Assembly (NCBI GenBank): GCA_014529385.2 | Contig: CM043970.1 | Span: forward strand, 42,597,779 to 42,661,778 | Length of the DNA stretch: 64,000 nucleotides | Direction of reading: 5' to 3' | From: Adiantum capillus-veneris | Lineage: Eukaryota; Streptophyta; Polypodiopsida; Polypodiales; Pteridaceae | Shown: positions 11,790-22,737 of the stretch, piece after piece | How positions within the stretch are numbered: position 1 is the first letter of the stretch | How the letters are laid out: each line of letters starts with the position of its first letter | Translations under genes and position numbers: made by a program | The notes under the pieces: model-generated | Seen by the model: the letters and a program-made list of their open reading frames with translations, nothing else | Told to the model about the DNA's origin: nothing | Database searches by the model: none

Positions 11790-12560
11790 ATGGCTTTCTC
11801 TTATCCGGAATTTCATGGAAGAAGTGATGAAGATGTGGAAGACTTTCTGGAAAAGATGGAGGTTGCCTGCATTAGCAACTAGATTCATGACCCGCCGCAG
11901 ATGTTACGTCTTCTCCAAATCTGTTTGAAGAGTGATGCACGAGTTTGGTCCAAAGCATTTGAAGAAGAGTTGCGTGCAGCAGATCCACCTGTAAGATTAA
12001 GTTGGGACAATCTAAGGCATGGATTGGAAGGTGGAGTTTGTGAAGACAAAAGATCCTGACAAAGTGTGGCAAGAAGTACAAGGTTTGGTGCAAAAGGAAG
12101 GTGAGCCAGTAGATACGTACATACGTAAGTTTTCATTGGCATGGGAACGGATGTCCAAGGCCTTAGCACCACAAATACCCCCACCTGACATGATGAAGAA
12201 GGACAAATTCTTAGCTGGTCTTTGGGAGAATATATGTTGGAGAGTGGAGCTAAAGAAGCCTAGAACATATGAAGATGCATTGGAGGTGGCAAGGAACAAA
12301 GAGCGGAAGTTGAGAAGAATGAGTCAGCTAGGAGTAGAGTCTTTTCCCATGAGGTCTGAGTTTCAGCCTATGGATTCTTTGCAAGGTCGCATGCTAGGGG
12401 TTCATCATGAACTAGTGGTTCCTGTTACTCCTCAAGTTATGCCAACAGTGGTCACTACAACAGTGCAAGATGGTGGGCTAAGGCAAGACATGAGGAAAGT
12501 TGTAGATTTAATGAAGAATCTCAGCCTTAGAATGGGTGAGTCCAGTAGTAGTCAGCCCAA
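11790..12560 (+). pseudogene. gag relic of Tat-type element A
   Basis: The start ATG at 11790 opens YPEFHGRSDED, the same N-terminus as element B. Residues about 30-75 carry the capsid block with VWSKAFEEELRAADPP, followed by DKVWQEVQ and YEDALEVARNKE, a typical plant gypsy gag. An in-frame TAG at 11880-11882 replaces a Gln codon that B retains, and a one-base shift lies near 12020. The zinc knuckle present in element B is missing: gag stops at about residue 245 and is fused directly to the reverse-transcriptase start by an internal deletion at about 12545-12560. The product would have been capsid protein of cytoplasmic virus-like particles. Confidence 0.75.
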
Positions 12561-13480
12561 AGAAGGATGGGAAGTGGAGGATTTGTGTAGATTTTAAACC
12601 CTTAAATTCAGCCACTAAGAAGAACCCATATCCTCTTCCATTCATCGATCAGATCTTGGATTGAGTGGCAGGTTATGAAAGGTACAATGTTTGTGATGGT
12701 TTTTTAGGCTATTTCCAACTGAAGATTTCTCCTAAAGACCGAACAAAGACAACTTTCATTACGCCATGGGGCTGTTATTGCTACACGATATTTCCATTTG
12801 GGTTGTCAAATGGACCATCTTTCTATCAAGAGAGAGAAAATTGGGTATTGGAACCATTCATTGGTAGTTGTGTTAAAGCTTTTATGGATGACTTCTGTGT
12901 CTACAGCAGTAGGGTTGAACACCATGAGAAGCTGCAGATGGTATTGGCTCGATATGATGAATGTAGAGGACAACTAAATCCAAAGAAATCTCATCTAGCA
13001 CAGCCAAGGGTGAGGTTATTGGGCCACATGGTGTCAGAAAATGGCATTGAGGCTGATCCAGACAAGGTTAAGTCTATTATTCTTCTTCCATCACCTACGA
13101 GTACAAAGCAATTGGCAACCTTTATACACAAAGTGAAGTATATGGCGCGGTTTATTCCATTGTCTTCACAGCTCCTTTATCCATTACAACAAGTGGCAAA
13201 GCATGATCCATTGCAATGGGATGACAAGTGTGAAGAAGTGTTTCAAGAGGTGAAAGAGGTGTTAGGGGGGTTGTCAGCCATGCAGGCTCCTGATTGGGAG
13301 CAAGTGTTTTATGTAAATCCATCAGTAGGGGATGATGCCATTGGAGCCATGCTATTGAAAAAGAAAAGGGCAGCCATTATATGAGGCCAGTGTATTGTGC
13401 AAGCCAAGTGAAGTTGGTAGCAGAGAGAAAATTCTCGGAAGTAGAGCTAGTAATGGCCAGTGTAATATTTGCTTGGACGA
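12561..13480 (+). pseudogene. Reverse transcriptase relic, element A
   Basis: The reading starts inside the fingers region with the CVDFKPLN block (near 12580), crosses YPLPFID and continues through YFQLK, TTFITPWG and PFGLSN (near 12800) to the catalytic box FMDD at 12881-12892. The box is Y/F-x-D-D with Phe in first place, as is common in plant gypsy elements. The thumb and connection follow (LLGHMVSENGIEADPDKV). The N-terminal RT segment and the whole protease are absent because of the deletion joining gag to RT. A stop (TGA at 12662-12664) and a frame change near 13380 make it non-functional. In the family this enzyme copies element RNA into DNA. Confidence 0.8.
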
Positions 13481-14200
13481 TTTCGTCATTACTTGCTACC
13501 ATGACCTTTTGTTTTCTTGACGAGTTACACCTTTTTGCCACAGTTAATTAATGGCACTAGCATGTCAAATGTGGTCAAGAAATGGGTAATTGAGTTGCAA
13601 CAGTTTGAGTTCTCTTTTCTAGTTGAAGGCAGTACAAGAGCTACCCTAGCCGATTTGTTGACCTACAAGGAGAATCTCCTTATTGTTAAGGAAGAGGCGG
13701 TGAGAAAGGTAGTTGAAGAAGTTCCACAGATCAGCAATGCACATGTGTTGTTCTTTGATGGCTCATACTGAAAGAGCCATGATGCAGCTTCAGGGGGTAT
13801 AGCACTTTATGATACAGAGGGGAAGCTAGTATGCAAGATAGGGTTCAAATTGGATGCTCATAGTAACAATGAGGCTGAATATGCAACTTTAAAAGCTGGA
13901 TTACACATTTGTTTGAAGCATGGGATTAGAAGGTTGAGCATAAAAGGAGATGCCTTGTTAGTGGTGAAGCAAGTGTTGGGTGTGTGAAAGAGCAAGAACA
14001 CCGCATTGAAGGATATGTGTTTCAGAATTAAAGGCCTGTTAAAAAAGTTTGAAGCATGGAGCATCAGACACATTGAACATGCTCTAAATGGAGAGGCACA
14101 TAAAGCAGCCCAAAGCATGATTGGGGAGCTATTTGTGTTGAGGACCAATTTACCTCTTTATCTTGGCCGGGAAAGTTTGGCTCAAGAAGAGGAGATTTTG
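13481..14200 (+). pseudogene. RNase H, linker and second (archaeal-type) RNase H, element A
   Basis: The first RNase H is badly broken between 13380 and 13600. A second one follows at about 13739-14170: FFDGSY with the first Asp, SNNEAEY with the Glu, and IKGDALLVV with the next Asp, all spaced as in type I/archaeal-type RNase H. An additional RNase H between the classic one and integrase is the known hallmark of the Tat lineage of plant Ty3/gypsy elements. Stops at 13769-13771 and about 13986 interrupt it. Confidence 0.75.
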
Positions 14201-15509
14201 CTAACAGGAATCATTCCAAAGGACATTCAGAAGTCTAAGAAGTATGGTTTTGTGCATAGAGCATACAGGTACAAATTGATTGCTGTTGTCTTTTACATGA
14301 AAGGGGATGATCTCATGTTGAGACGTGTACCTTGGCGGGAGGAGCTTTATAGAGTCTTGGAAGAGAATCATGAAGGTGCATGTGGCGGACATTTTGCTCT
14401 AAAGATCACCTTGCATAAGATCTTGCAAGAGGGGTATGTGGCGTAGTTTGCACAAGGATATTCACCATTGGTGTAGGTCTTGCAATAGGTGTCAAGCATT
14501 TGGGAAGAGAGTGTTGAAGCCAGAGCTACGAAAAACCATTATGGCGTTTGATGTGTTTGAAAAATGGGGGATTGATGCAATAGGCCCATTACCTATCACA
14601 AGTAGGGGCAAAAGCTATATTTTAACTGCAGTGGACTATCTCTCTAGATGGGCAGAGGCTATAGCAGTAAAACAGATCACTGCAAAGGATGTGGAAAAAT
14701 TTGTGTATGATGAAATATATTGCAAGTTTGGGGTGCCACTGGAGCTACTTTCGGATAAGGGGCCAGGATTTAGAGCTAAACTGCTAGACTTTTTATGCGC
14801 GAAGATGAAGATTATGCACCAGCATACCACTCCTTATTACCCACAATGTAATGTCTTAAATGAAAGATGAGTTGGTACAAATCCTTTCGAAAGCGACACA
14901 GTACCAAGGAAAGAATTGGGATTTGGAATTGCCTTGTGCATTATGGGCTTACCGTACTTTGATAAAGACAGGTACATGGTTTACTCCATTCCATTTGGTA
15001 TATGGAAAGGAAGCACTATTGCTTGTGGAAGTAGAGTTGCCTATGGTCAAGATGCTAGAGAAGTTACTTGGGCCGCCTAGTGATGCATTCAAAGAGTGGC
15101 TCTTATAATTACAAGAGGTTTAGTTGGATAGGATGAGCGCTTTGGAGCATTATGGGCAGATGCAAGATAAGGCTTTAGCAAAGATAAATGAAAAGGTCAA
15201 AAGTAAGGATATCAAGAAGCATGACTTGGTTTTGCGCTACAACAATAAGCTGGAAAACACCTTCCAAAAAAAGTTTCAAATTAAGTGAGAAGGCCCTTTT
15301 AAGGTGGTTGAGTGTTTTCCAAATGGTACATATCAGCTGGCTAACTTGGATGGAATACTACATAAGTCAAGGGTAAATGGATTGCATCTTAAATTATATC
15401 ATGCCAGGTTAATGATGGTGGAGCAATATGATATGTCTGTGGAGCAAGTAATGTTGGTGAGGGATGAGGAGACTTGTGACGCGGCGAGTCTCATATCTCT
15501 TTTTGCTGC
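14201..15509 (+). pseudogene. Integrase relic, element A
   Basis: The zinc-binding N-domain runs from GGHFALKITLH (near 14386) to C-x2-C in CNRCQ (near 14482). The catalytic core has WGIDAIGPLP (first Asp, near 14567), LSDKGPGF (second Asp, near 14749) and YYPQCN..NER (Glu, near 14836-14868). Frame changes near 14440 and 14865 and stops near 15106, 15121 and 15286 break it. The C-terminal region (FPNGTYQLANLDG, near 15318) ends at SLISLFAA and is joined directly to the interior of the LTR, so about 255 bp comprising the purine tract and the LTR start are deleted. Confidence 0.8.
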
Positions 15510-15700
15510 ATGAGGTCGAAGGGGGTCAATACTTGCACATGGATAAGTACAGACACAACGTGGGTGTTTTCTTGTGATAATTATGCAAAAAGTTCATCAT
15601 GAGAATTGTATTTGGGGGCCACTTCATGTGGTTGTGGGATGCATTATTGGAAAAAGTTGAGTGCCAGGTGTGCGGATGGATGCAGCAGGGTGAAAACTTG
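15510..15700 (+). repeat. 3' LTR fragment of element A
   Basis: About 190 bp nearly identical to 9871-10061 in the shared LTR, and matching in reverse complement the element B LTR near 50830-51010. Both its ends are abrupt: pol on the left, an unrelated gypsy fragment on the right. Confidence 0.85.
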
Positions 15701-15900
15701 AGCGGCACTCCACTGAAACTTTTTTCCCTTGGCTTTCAGCTGATCCGTCACTGGCACAACAACGTGAGCATAGTTTTTTAACGAACCATCGATAAAAACC
15801 TGCAAATCCCAAGAAAATCTGTAACTCTTCTAGATTTTTGGGAGAAGGCCACCTCCGAATGGCATCAACTTGATGGGAATGGGATCGTGCTAACTAGGGT
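15701..15900 (-). pseudogene. Gypsy RT/RNase H connection fragment
   Basis: Minus-strand translation gives FLGFAGFYRWFVK, the highly conserved connection motif after the RT thumb in Ty3/gypsy pol, preceded by PKN-LEELQ-like residues and followed, after a frame change, by a KGKKFQW-like RNase H start. Only about 65 codons remain. The wording is closer to common chromovirus-type pol than to the Tat relics beside it, so it is an unrelated fragment trapped between them. Confidence 0.65.
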
Positions 15901-16302
<402 letters not shown>

Positions 16303-16407
16303 GTTTGAACTAGGACAATACAATGAAGGTTCTTTATCCACTAAGGATGACACATGGTATCCACATAGGATGATAATAAAAAAGGAATCCTCCTCAAAGG
16401 AAATTTT

Positions 16408-16625
16408 GAAGTTTCCCCATGGTGCCTTGGAGCGGTCTTTGCACTTGGAGACTCTCCAAGGCCAATGTCTTGACTCCATACACGAGCACAATTATGAAAT
16501 CTTTGAAGTTTCCCCATGGTGCCTTGGAGCGGTCTTTGCACTTGGAGACTCTCCCAGGCCAATGTCTTAACTCCATACATGAGCACAATTATGAAATCTC
16601 CAAGGCCAATGTCTTGACTCCATAT
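16408..16625. repeat. 97-bp tandem repeat, about 2.3 copies
   Basis: The unit starting GAAGTTTCCCCATGG begins at 16408 and again at 16505, with only a few substitutions; a third, truncated piece (CCAAGGCCAATGTCTTGACT) follows from 16600. Open frames across it exist on both strands because the unit lacks stops, and I do not call them genes. 16650-17130 holds nothing else I can name. Confidence 0.85.
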
Positions 16626-17129
16626 ATTGCTAGAAATGTGTGCATTATGTGTGTGCTCATGTGTGTCTAGGTACGACTTTACAAGACAAAAAAAAAGAAT
16701 GCTTGGTTCTTTGCCACTTAATTTTTGAAGAATCTCTTCACAGGGGTGGAGTCACTCTTCACAAAAAAAGATTATTTGTTGACCTTTTGCTTTGCTTGAG
16801 GTTGAATTCAAGGCTCAAGAGAATGCTAGATGTAAATCTTGTTTGGTGAAGGCCTTTCTCTCTGACGAGATTGCAGAGTGAAAACTACCTCTTACAAGGG
16901 CTTGGAAGTCATGATGGCTAGTGGGATAGCTCTCTTGAGTGGCTTGCTGTAGCTTGGTGTGAAGCAAGGCTTAAGAATTTATGAAATACAGGCAAAGGCA
17001 ATGGGATGGGAGGCTTATAGAGTCGGGGAGCACGGTCCCTTCAAGCAGGCAAGCAGCCCTTTGGGCAAGCGCGGGCGACAAGATTTCAAGCAGTAGGCAT
17101 TCTTTTTTGGCACGATGACAGAAGAAAAC

Positions 17130-17326
17130 CAGAGCAAACCACCTCTATAGCTTGGCGTCTCTACCAATTTGGGATCACATACCTATCCACTCAAACACGT
17201 GCAACTACAACTCCAACGACTTTATCCAGTTGTCAACCCAAGCCCTCGGCCATGGGGTCTTTACAGCACACGCCGGCCAAGTTGAGACGGAGAAAAACCA
17301 AATGCATACTCAAATCCTTTGTCCTT
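17130..17326 (-). repeat. Dispersed repeat, left half of interrupted relic F
   Basis: About 195 bp matches 44240-44445 in the same orientation, including the phrase CCCTCGGCCATGGGGTCTTT. At 17326 the match breaks off at the target duplication of the 17327-21579 element and picks up again at 21580. The 44.4-kb copy lacks the insertion. In the 44-kb copy the segment lies just upstream of a minus-strand gag-like ORF, so it is probably part of a gag-type relic. Confidence 0.65.
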
Positions 17327-18809
17327 TGTAACATTTAATGGCTGAGTAACTTGTGTGTAGCGGAAAATAGCATAAACATAGTGAGCATTTCATTAGTATA
17401 GTTTCCTAATGAGCATAGCAAGAGTGCTTGGATGGAGAGAGCAACAAAAAGCATAACACCTAGTTAGATAGGCATGAACAATACTTCAAAAGAGAGAGAA
17501 ATTAAGCTATTGACAACAGCTGAGGACCAGATTTACATGGAGCCAGTCCCCCCTTCAAAAGGCTTTGTATTATAGGTTTCCCCCATCAAGGGAGACATTT
17601 TACAATACAATACTTTATGTTCCTTCAATAACTTGCTTGTGCAATGAGGATGGAAGGAGTACTCTTATGAGAAATAAGTATATATCCTCACATAATCACT
17701 CATAATAGCTTAGCATAGCCTAGTAATTAGCATGATAGAGGAGATGAGCATGCATTGGAGCTTGGCTCTTGGTTGGATTTGCATCACAAAGCCAAGAGTT
17801 GGTGGTGTAGGCCTTCCTTCTCACAAGCTTGGAGTAGATGATGACCTTTCCATTAAAGCTTGAGAAGGAGAGAGAGTCTTCTTTGCTTCACACATGAGAT
17901 TTTGTGAGTGTGTGTGTGATAATGCCTTGCCAAAATCAGCCCCCTCTCTCTCTCTCTCTTAGTCGACCCCTCCTAATTTTTACTCATGTTGGCACCTCAT
18001 TGGACCCTGCAAAGCTTAGCCCATGATAATTAAGAAGCATAAGTGATAGCCTTGTGACATGTGTCCCCCTTTCCCCTTTTGTGAGAGCTTTAGGTAATTT
18101 AATAATGCAATTAAACTCTCATTGGACCCCTTAGTCTTCTGGCCAATTGGAATCAGGCAAGCCATTGGGTTGTTGAATGCTCATTGGACCCCTTGGGAGA
18201 CTGTCCAATAGTCTTCTAGAGAGCTTAATTTCTATTGGTTCTTTTATCAAGTGTTTTAAAACGAATTCAACTAATGTACTCTAGCCTAATTCTTATTGGT
18301 CCACCTCTATGGCTATCCAATAGGAATTCAATGCATCTTGGGGGCAACTGGGCTAGGGAGCTGACATGTGTCCACTATGCCCTTTGTGTAAAGGTAGCCT
18401 ACTAGAGTGTGTGTGTGTTTATCTCTCATCCCTACAAGAAAGGCTCGCCCCCTCCTATCTAGGGATATGTCAAGAATTTTTGGTCTTCACATAACCATTC
18501 AATATTACCTAGAGTTTGACCATTGGATCTAACCTTTGAATTTTGGAACCTTAGCATCTTGGAAGTCTTAATGGGCTGAACCTTGGGGTCTTTGAAGCCC
18601 ATTGTTTGCAGATTGCTCTTTTGAAGATGCCCCCCCCCCCCCCCCCCCCCTTTTGGATCACTATTTTCCCTCCTTTGAATCCCTACTGTGTCCAGTCTGC
18701 CAGCATAACCAATATTTTAGCTTTTTCTCCCCTAGTACTTCCCCATATTAAATGATCAGTTTAACATGAGAAAATCATTTAGGAGAATTATATATTAGTT
18801 ATTATGACA
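17327..18809 (-). repeat. 3' LTR of the deleted gypsy element (1483 bp)
   Basis: 17721-18809 matches 20511-21579 closely in the same orientation; 17327-17720 has no partner because the other LTR is truncated. Differences are scattered substitutions plus a poly-C tract of 21 here (18630-18650) against 7 in the partner. Confidence 0.8.
18630..18650. repeat. Poly-C tract, 21 bp
   Basis: Lies within the 3' LTR; the homologous position near 21415 has only seven C residues, so the tract expanded after insertion or was miscounted in sequencing. Confidence 0.9.
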
Positions 18810-19294
18810 TTACCTCTCTCTTGAAATCATAGTCATCCTCGACTATGGGGTAGAGAAGATAAAGCCTATTGATTAGTCCTTTTTCTAGCGGGTACAGGAT
18901 CCCTATCTTACCCTACAACATCGTTCCAGAATGGATGACTAATCCATTTGGTGCTTGAGAGCCTAAGATACCGCAAGCATGTATGTGCATTAGTCCTATC
19001 AATCTTCCATAGTAGAGTGACAAGCTCTACTTGGTGTTTGGAAGACTTCGTCTCCGCAAACTTGATCCTAAGCATGCATACTACTTAGCATTTGTGCACA
19101 ATAAATAAAAAGAGAGTCTTATAAGACAAAAAACTTTGTTCATTTTAAACATTTGTACATTTTCTTACTCTAGGGAAGCATTTAGGTTATACTTTAATTG
19201 TATGCCTTGCATCCATCTAGCATCTTCAGAAGGATAGTTCTTAAACTTAATAAGATATCATCGGATAATCTTACCACCTCTCAATACCTTGTCT

Positions 19295-20480
19295 TCATGT
19301 CGGAGAATGGACTCGGGTTGTAGGACCTCTTCTTGGTCCTCGATCTTTGATGTCTTCAATAGTTGGTTTGTGAGGTGGCTCTCCTTTGTAAGGCTTTAGT
19401 AGGCTCACATGAAAAGCATTGTGTATGAGCCAATGACTGGGCAACTTGAGTTGATAGGCCATGTCATTCATTGGTCTAAGAATATTGAAGGGACCATAAT
19501 ACTTTTTTGCTAACTTAGCATAGTATTTTTTATGTCCCGTAGGATTCTTGCCCGTCGTGTGCCTTAATTGAGTCTTGGGAAATTTAAGCAAGACCCAATT
19601 ATTCTCTTTAAAGGCTTGGGATCTTCTGTGCTTATTATCAGCAGCAGCCTTTTTCCTTTGCTGTGAGATAGAGATAGCATCCTTAATCTTTTGGAAAGAT
19701 TCTTGTAGGTCTCGGCTATACTCATCTACAATGAAGATCTTCCCGTGTACCTTAAGTAGCAGGGGACTTTTAGATCTTCCCTCAATTACCTCTAAAAGTG
19801 CTTTTCCCATGGAGGTATGTACAATATTATTGTAGGCATACTCCACTAAGGGTAAGTATGAGTCTCCCATTGGGACCTTTGATCTACTTCCCATTACATA
19901 GGCCTTTAGTAGATCTAGAATTGTTAGGTTAGCTATTTCACTTTGGCCATCCGTTTGCGGGTGATAGGTTGAAGAGAAGTTTAGCCTTGTCCCTAAATTC
20001 TCAAAGAGACCCTTCTAGAAATTACTGGTCATTCTAGGATCTCTATTTGACACTATGGACATTGGCAAGCCATGGTATTTGAAAATTTGTGATATGAAGA
20101 GGGTTGCCATTTGATGGGCTTTGATAGTCTTTTTGACAGGTATAAAATGAACTTGTCTACTATCGTCCATATTTCCATATTCCCATGGATAGACTTAGGC
20201 AATCCAAAGATAAAATCCATGGATAGGCTCTCCCATGGTGAATTATGGATTGGCAAAGGTTGAAGAAATCCAGGCTGCTTCCCTCTATCAAACCGTCTTT
20301 TGGCATACCACACATTTAGAAACATACTCTTGTATGTTTGATTTCATGGTAGGACAATAGAAATATGTTTCAATTCCTTTTAGGGCAGACTGAATTCCTC
20401 TATGGCCCGCATAAGGAGGAGCATGAGATTCATACGTTACTTTCTCACGTAGTGAGTTAGTAACACATAGTCAATTTCCA
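19295..20480 (-). pseudogene. Integrase C-terminal part of deleted gypsy element
   Basis: The minus strand begins at about 20480 in the integrase zinc-finger and core start: YAKRRFDRGKQPGFLQPLP, then SPWESLSMDFIFGLPKS containing the first catalytic Asp (20053-20325). A gap with frame changes covers the second Asp region; YHPQTDGQSE-type sequence with the Glu is recognisable in another frame near 19930-19970. The second block (19295-19894) holds LVEYAYNN, a long basic helix region and the C-terminal FHVSLLKPY motif of Ty3/gypsy integrases. Only the tail of pol survives; it cannot act. Confidence 0.8.
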
Positions 20481-20510
20481 TAGAGAAGATAACCATCTTG
20501 TAAAGTACAT

Positions 20511-21579
20511 AGTAATCAACATGATAGAGGAGATGAGCATGCATTGTATCTTGGCTCTTGGTTGGATTTGCATCACAAAGCCTTGGCCTCCCTTCTCACA
20601 AGCTTGGAGTAGATGATGAGCTTTCCATTAAAGCTTGAGAAGGAGAGAGAGTCTTATTTTCTTCACACATGATATTTTGTGAGTGTGTGTGTGTGTGATA
20701 ATGCCTTGCCAAAATCAGCCCCCTCTCTCTCTTGGTCGACCCCCCATCGACCCCTCCTGATTTTTACTCATGTTGGCACCTCATTGGACCTTGCAAAGCT
20801 TAGCCAATGATAATTAAGAAGCATAAGTGATAGCCTTGTGACATGGTTCCCCCTTTCCCCTTTTGTGAGAGCTTTGGGTAATTAAATAATGCAATTAAAC
20901 TCTCATTGGACCCCTTAGTCTTCTGGCAAATAGGAATCAGGCAAGCCATTGGGCTACTGAATGCTCATTGGACCCCTTGGGAGACTGTCAAATAGTCTTC
21001 TAGAGAGCTTAATTTCTATTGGTTCTTTTATCAAGTGTTTTAAAATGAATTAAACTAAATGTACTCTAGCCTAATTCTCATTGGTCCACCTCTATGGCCA
21101 TCCAATAGGAATTGAATGCATCTTGGGGGCAACTGGGCTAAGGAGCTGACATGTGTCCACTATGCCCTTTGTGTAAAGGGATCCTACTAGAGTGTGTGCG
21201 CTTCTCTCTCATCCCCTACAAGAAAGGCTCTCCCCCTACTATCAAGGGATATGTCAAGACTTTTTGGTCTTCACATAAGCATTCAATATTACCTAGAGTT
21301 TGACCATTGGATCTAACCTTTGAATTTTGGAACCTTAGCATTTTGGAAGTCTTAAAGGGCTGAACCTTAGGGTCTTTGAAGCTCATTGTTTGCACATTTC
21401 TCTTTTGCAGATGTCCCCCCCTTTGGATCCCTATTTTCCCTCCTTTGGATCCCTACTATGGCCAGTCTGCCAGCATAACCAATATTCTAGCTTTTTCTCC
21501 CCTGGTACTTCCCCATATTAAATGATCAGTTTAACATGAGAAAATCATTGAGGAGAATTAGATATTTGTTATTATGACA
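20511..21579 (-). repeat. Truncated 5' LTR of the deleted gypsy element
   Basis: Matches 17721-18809. The left boundary (near TAGTAAT) is the deletion junction with integrase sequence, so the expected terminal CA and primer-binding site are absent. Confidence 0.8.
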
Positions 21580-22110
21580 TCCTTAATCTTACCATGTCCT
21601 TCAAAAACACATGGGTACAAACCATTACCCTCTCATCAAGTATTAAGCAGTTATCGGCCTTCATAGTTTCCATATTTGCATACCTATCTATCTGCATCTC
21701 CTCATCAAAAGGATACACCAAACCCCCTTTGCCCACAACAATAATGCTACTTTCCACTGAGCTTATTATCTAGACCAAGCAGAAGATCTTTAGCAAGAGA
21801 ATCAACATTATGAGCTTCTCTAAACACATGCTGCATTTTCTCAGCCTCTCTCTGGATTTTCAAAATTTGCAATCTCTCTCCGGCCTTTTGGACATAGTCA
21901 CCCATAGACCAATTGTCTTCCATCAGGGGTTCATCAAAACCCCAACCATCCTCATCATCTCCAAATGCATCAACTAAAGCATTCTACAATGGTAACAACG
22001 GACATTTGGCATCCAAACTCTCACTAAAAGCAAGAGTGATTTCCTCTTGCATGCATTTTGTACACTCCATGGAATGCTCATCAACTAACGTAAGCTCTTT
22101 GCATGTGGAA
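21580..22110 (-). pseudogene. Acidic/coiled-coil ORF of relic F
   Basis: On the minus strand a mostly open frame runs from about 22080 to 21757, with one stop near 21990. It encodes an acidic segment (FGDDEDGWGFDEP) and then a helical segment (YVQKAGERLQILKIQREAEK). A second frame continues at 21757-21572 and ends VFLKDMVRLRM, which resembles a phrase at 44450-44470. I do not recognise a domain; position and composition suggest the N-terminal or linker region of a gag-type protein like those at 3.8-5.6 and 43-44.3 kb. Confidence 0.4.
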
Positions 22111-22124
22111 ATAGTGATGGCCGG

Positions 22125-22440
22125 TTTTCAAAACCGCCACCCCACGAGAATTAAATTGCAAGAAGGGGAGAGCATATTATCAAGGGAAAACAAAAAAAAG
22201 AAAAGTTTCTTTAACATTCACCACCCCTCTAGGCTTAACCACTGGCGGGGCGCCACCAATTTGGCCACATCTCTCCATTATTGCCAAAAGACAGAGCCCT
22301 CTCTCTCCTACTGCTCGGCTCCGCCAACCCACTCTCTCACTTACCCTGCCCCGTTGCATCACCCGGCCCAATGGGCGCATAAAAAAAACATTTTCCACTA
22401 TTCCCTGGCGGGCTGCCAATTTTATAAAGGGTGGATGCAT
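22125..22440 (+). repeat. Dispersed repeat R1, copy 1
   Basis: About 310 bp matches 34785-35080 in the same orientation with scattered changes. It holds AAGAAGGGGAGAGC near its start (purine-tract-like), GGCTTAACCACTGGCGGGGC, and GGCCCAATGGGCGCATAAAA (a CCAAT-like word and a TATA-like word). In copy 2 it directly follows the pol end of element C, so R1 is probably the start of that family's 3' LTR; here it stands alone. Confidence 0.7.
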
Positions 22441-22737
22441 GAATAGGTGGCCCGGTTTTAACCGGTTGAAAGTTGCTTTTGGAGGCTTAAAATTTAGGGG
22501 GTATGAAACTGGTGTTATGGGCAAGAATTGTTTGAATTAAATAATCGTGTGGAGGATACAAAATCATTTGAATTTAATAATCATGTGGAGGATTCAAAAA
22601 CCCGTGTGGAGCCCATGTCAGACGAATGTTCAGTCGAATATTTGCATGACTGTACTTCTCCATCTCTATGCCTTTATCCTTCTGCACCTTTCTCAGCTCA
22701 CTCTACAGCCCCCTGTGCACGCTTCTTATCCTTAGCT

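Larger units (their letters stand above)
17327..21579 (-). mobile_element. Internally deleted Ty3/gypsy retrotransposon
   Basis: The element is bounded by TCCTT at 17322-17326 and again at 21580-21584. It starts TGTAACATTT and ends TTATGACA, the TG..CA ends of an LTR element. Orientation is minus: the 3' LTR is 17327-18809, with a purine tract (AAGAGAGAGG on the minus strand) beside it at 18812-18823. The 5' LTR survives only as 20511-21579. A deletion removed the rest of that LTR, the primer site, gag, protease, RT and RNase H, fusing LTR to mid-integrase. Only integrase codons remain between the LTRs. It is therefore a dead copy. The homologous sequence at 44.4 kb shows the pre-insertion state. 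Confidence 0.85.

Noticed and set aside
16408-16625. Direct repeats as a CRISPR array
   Set aside because: Units are 97 bp, contiguous and without spacers; the context is a plant genome.
22180-22524. Minus-strand ORF across R1
   Set aside because: R1 is a repeat with LTR-like features and the equivalent frame is not kept in the 34.8-kb copy.
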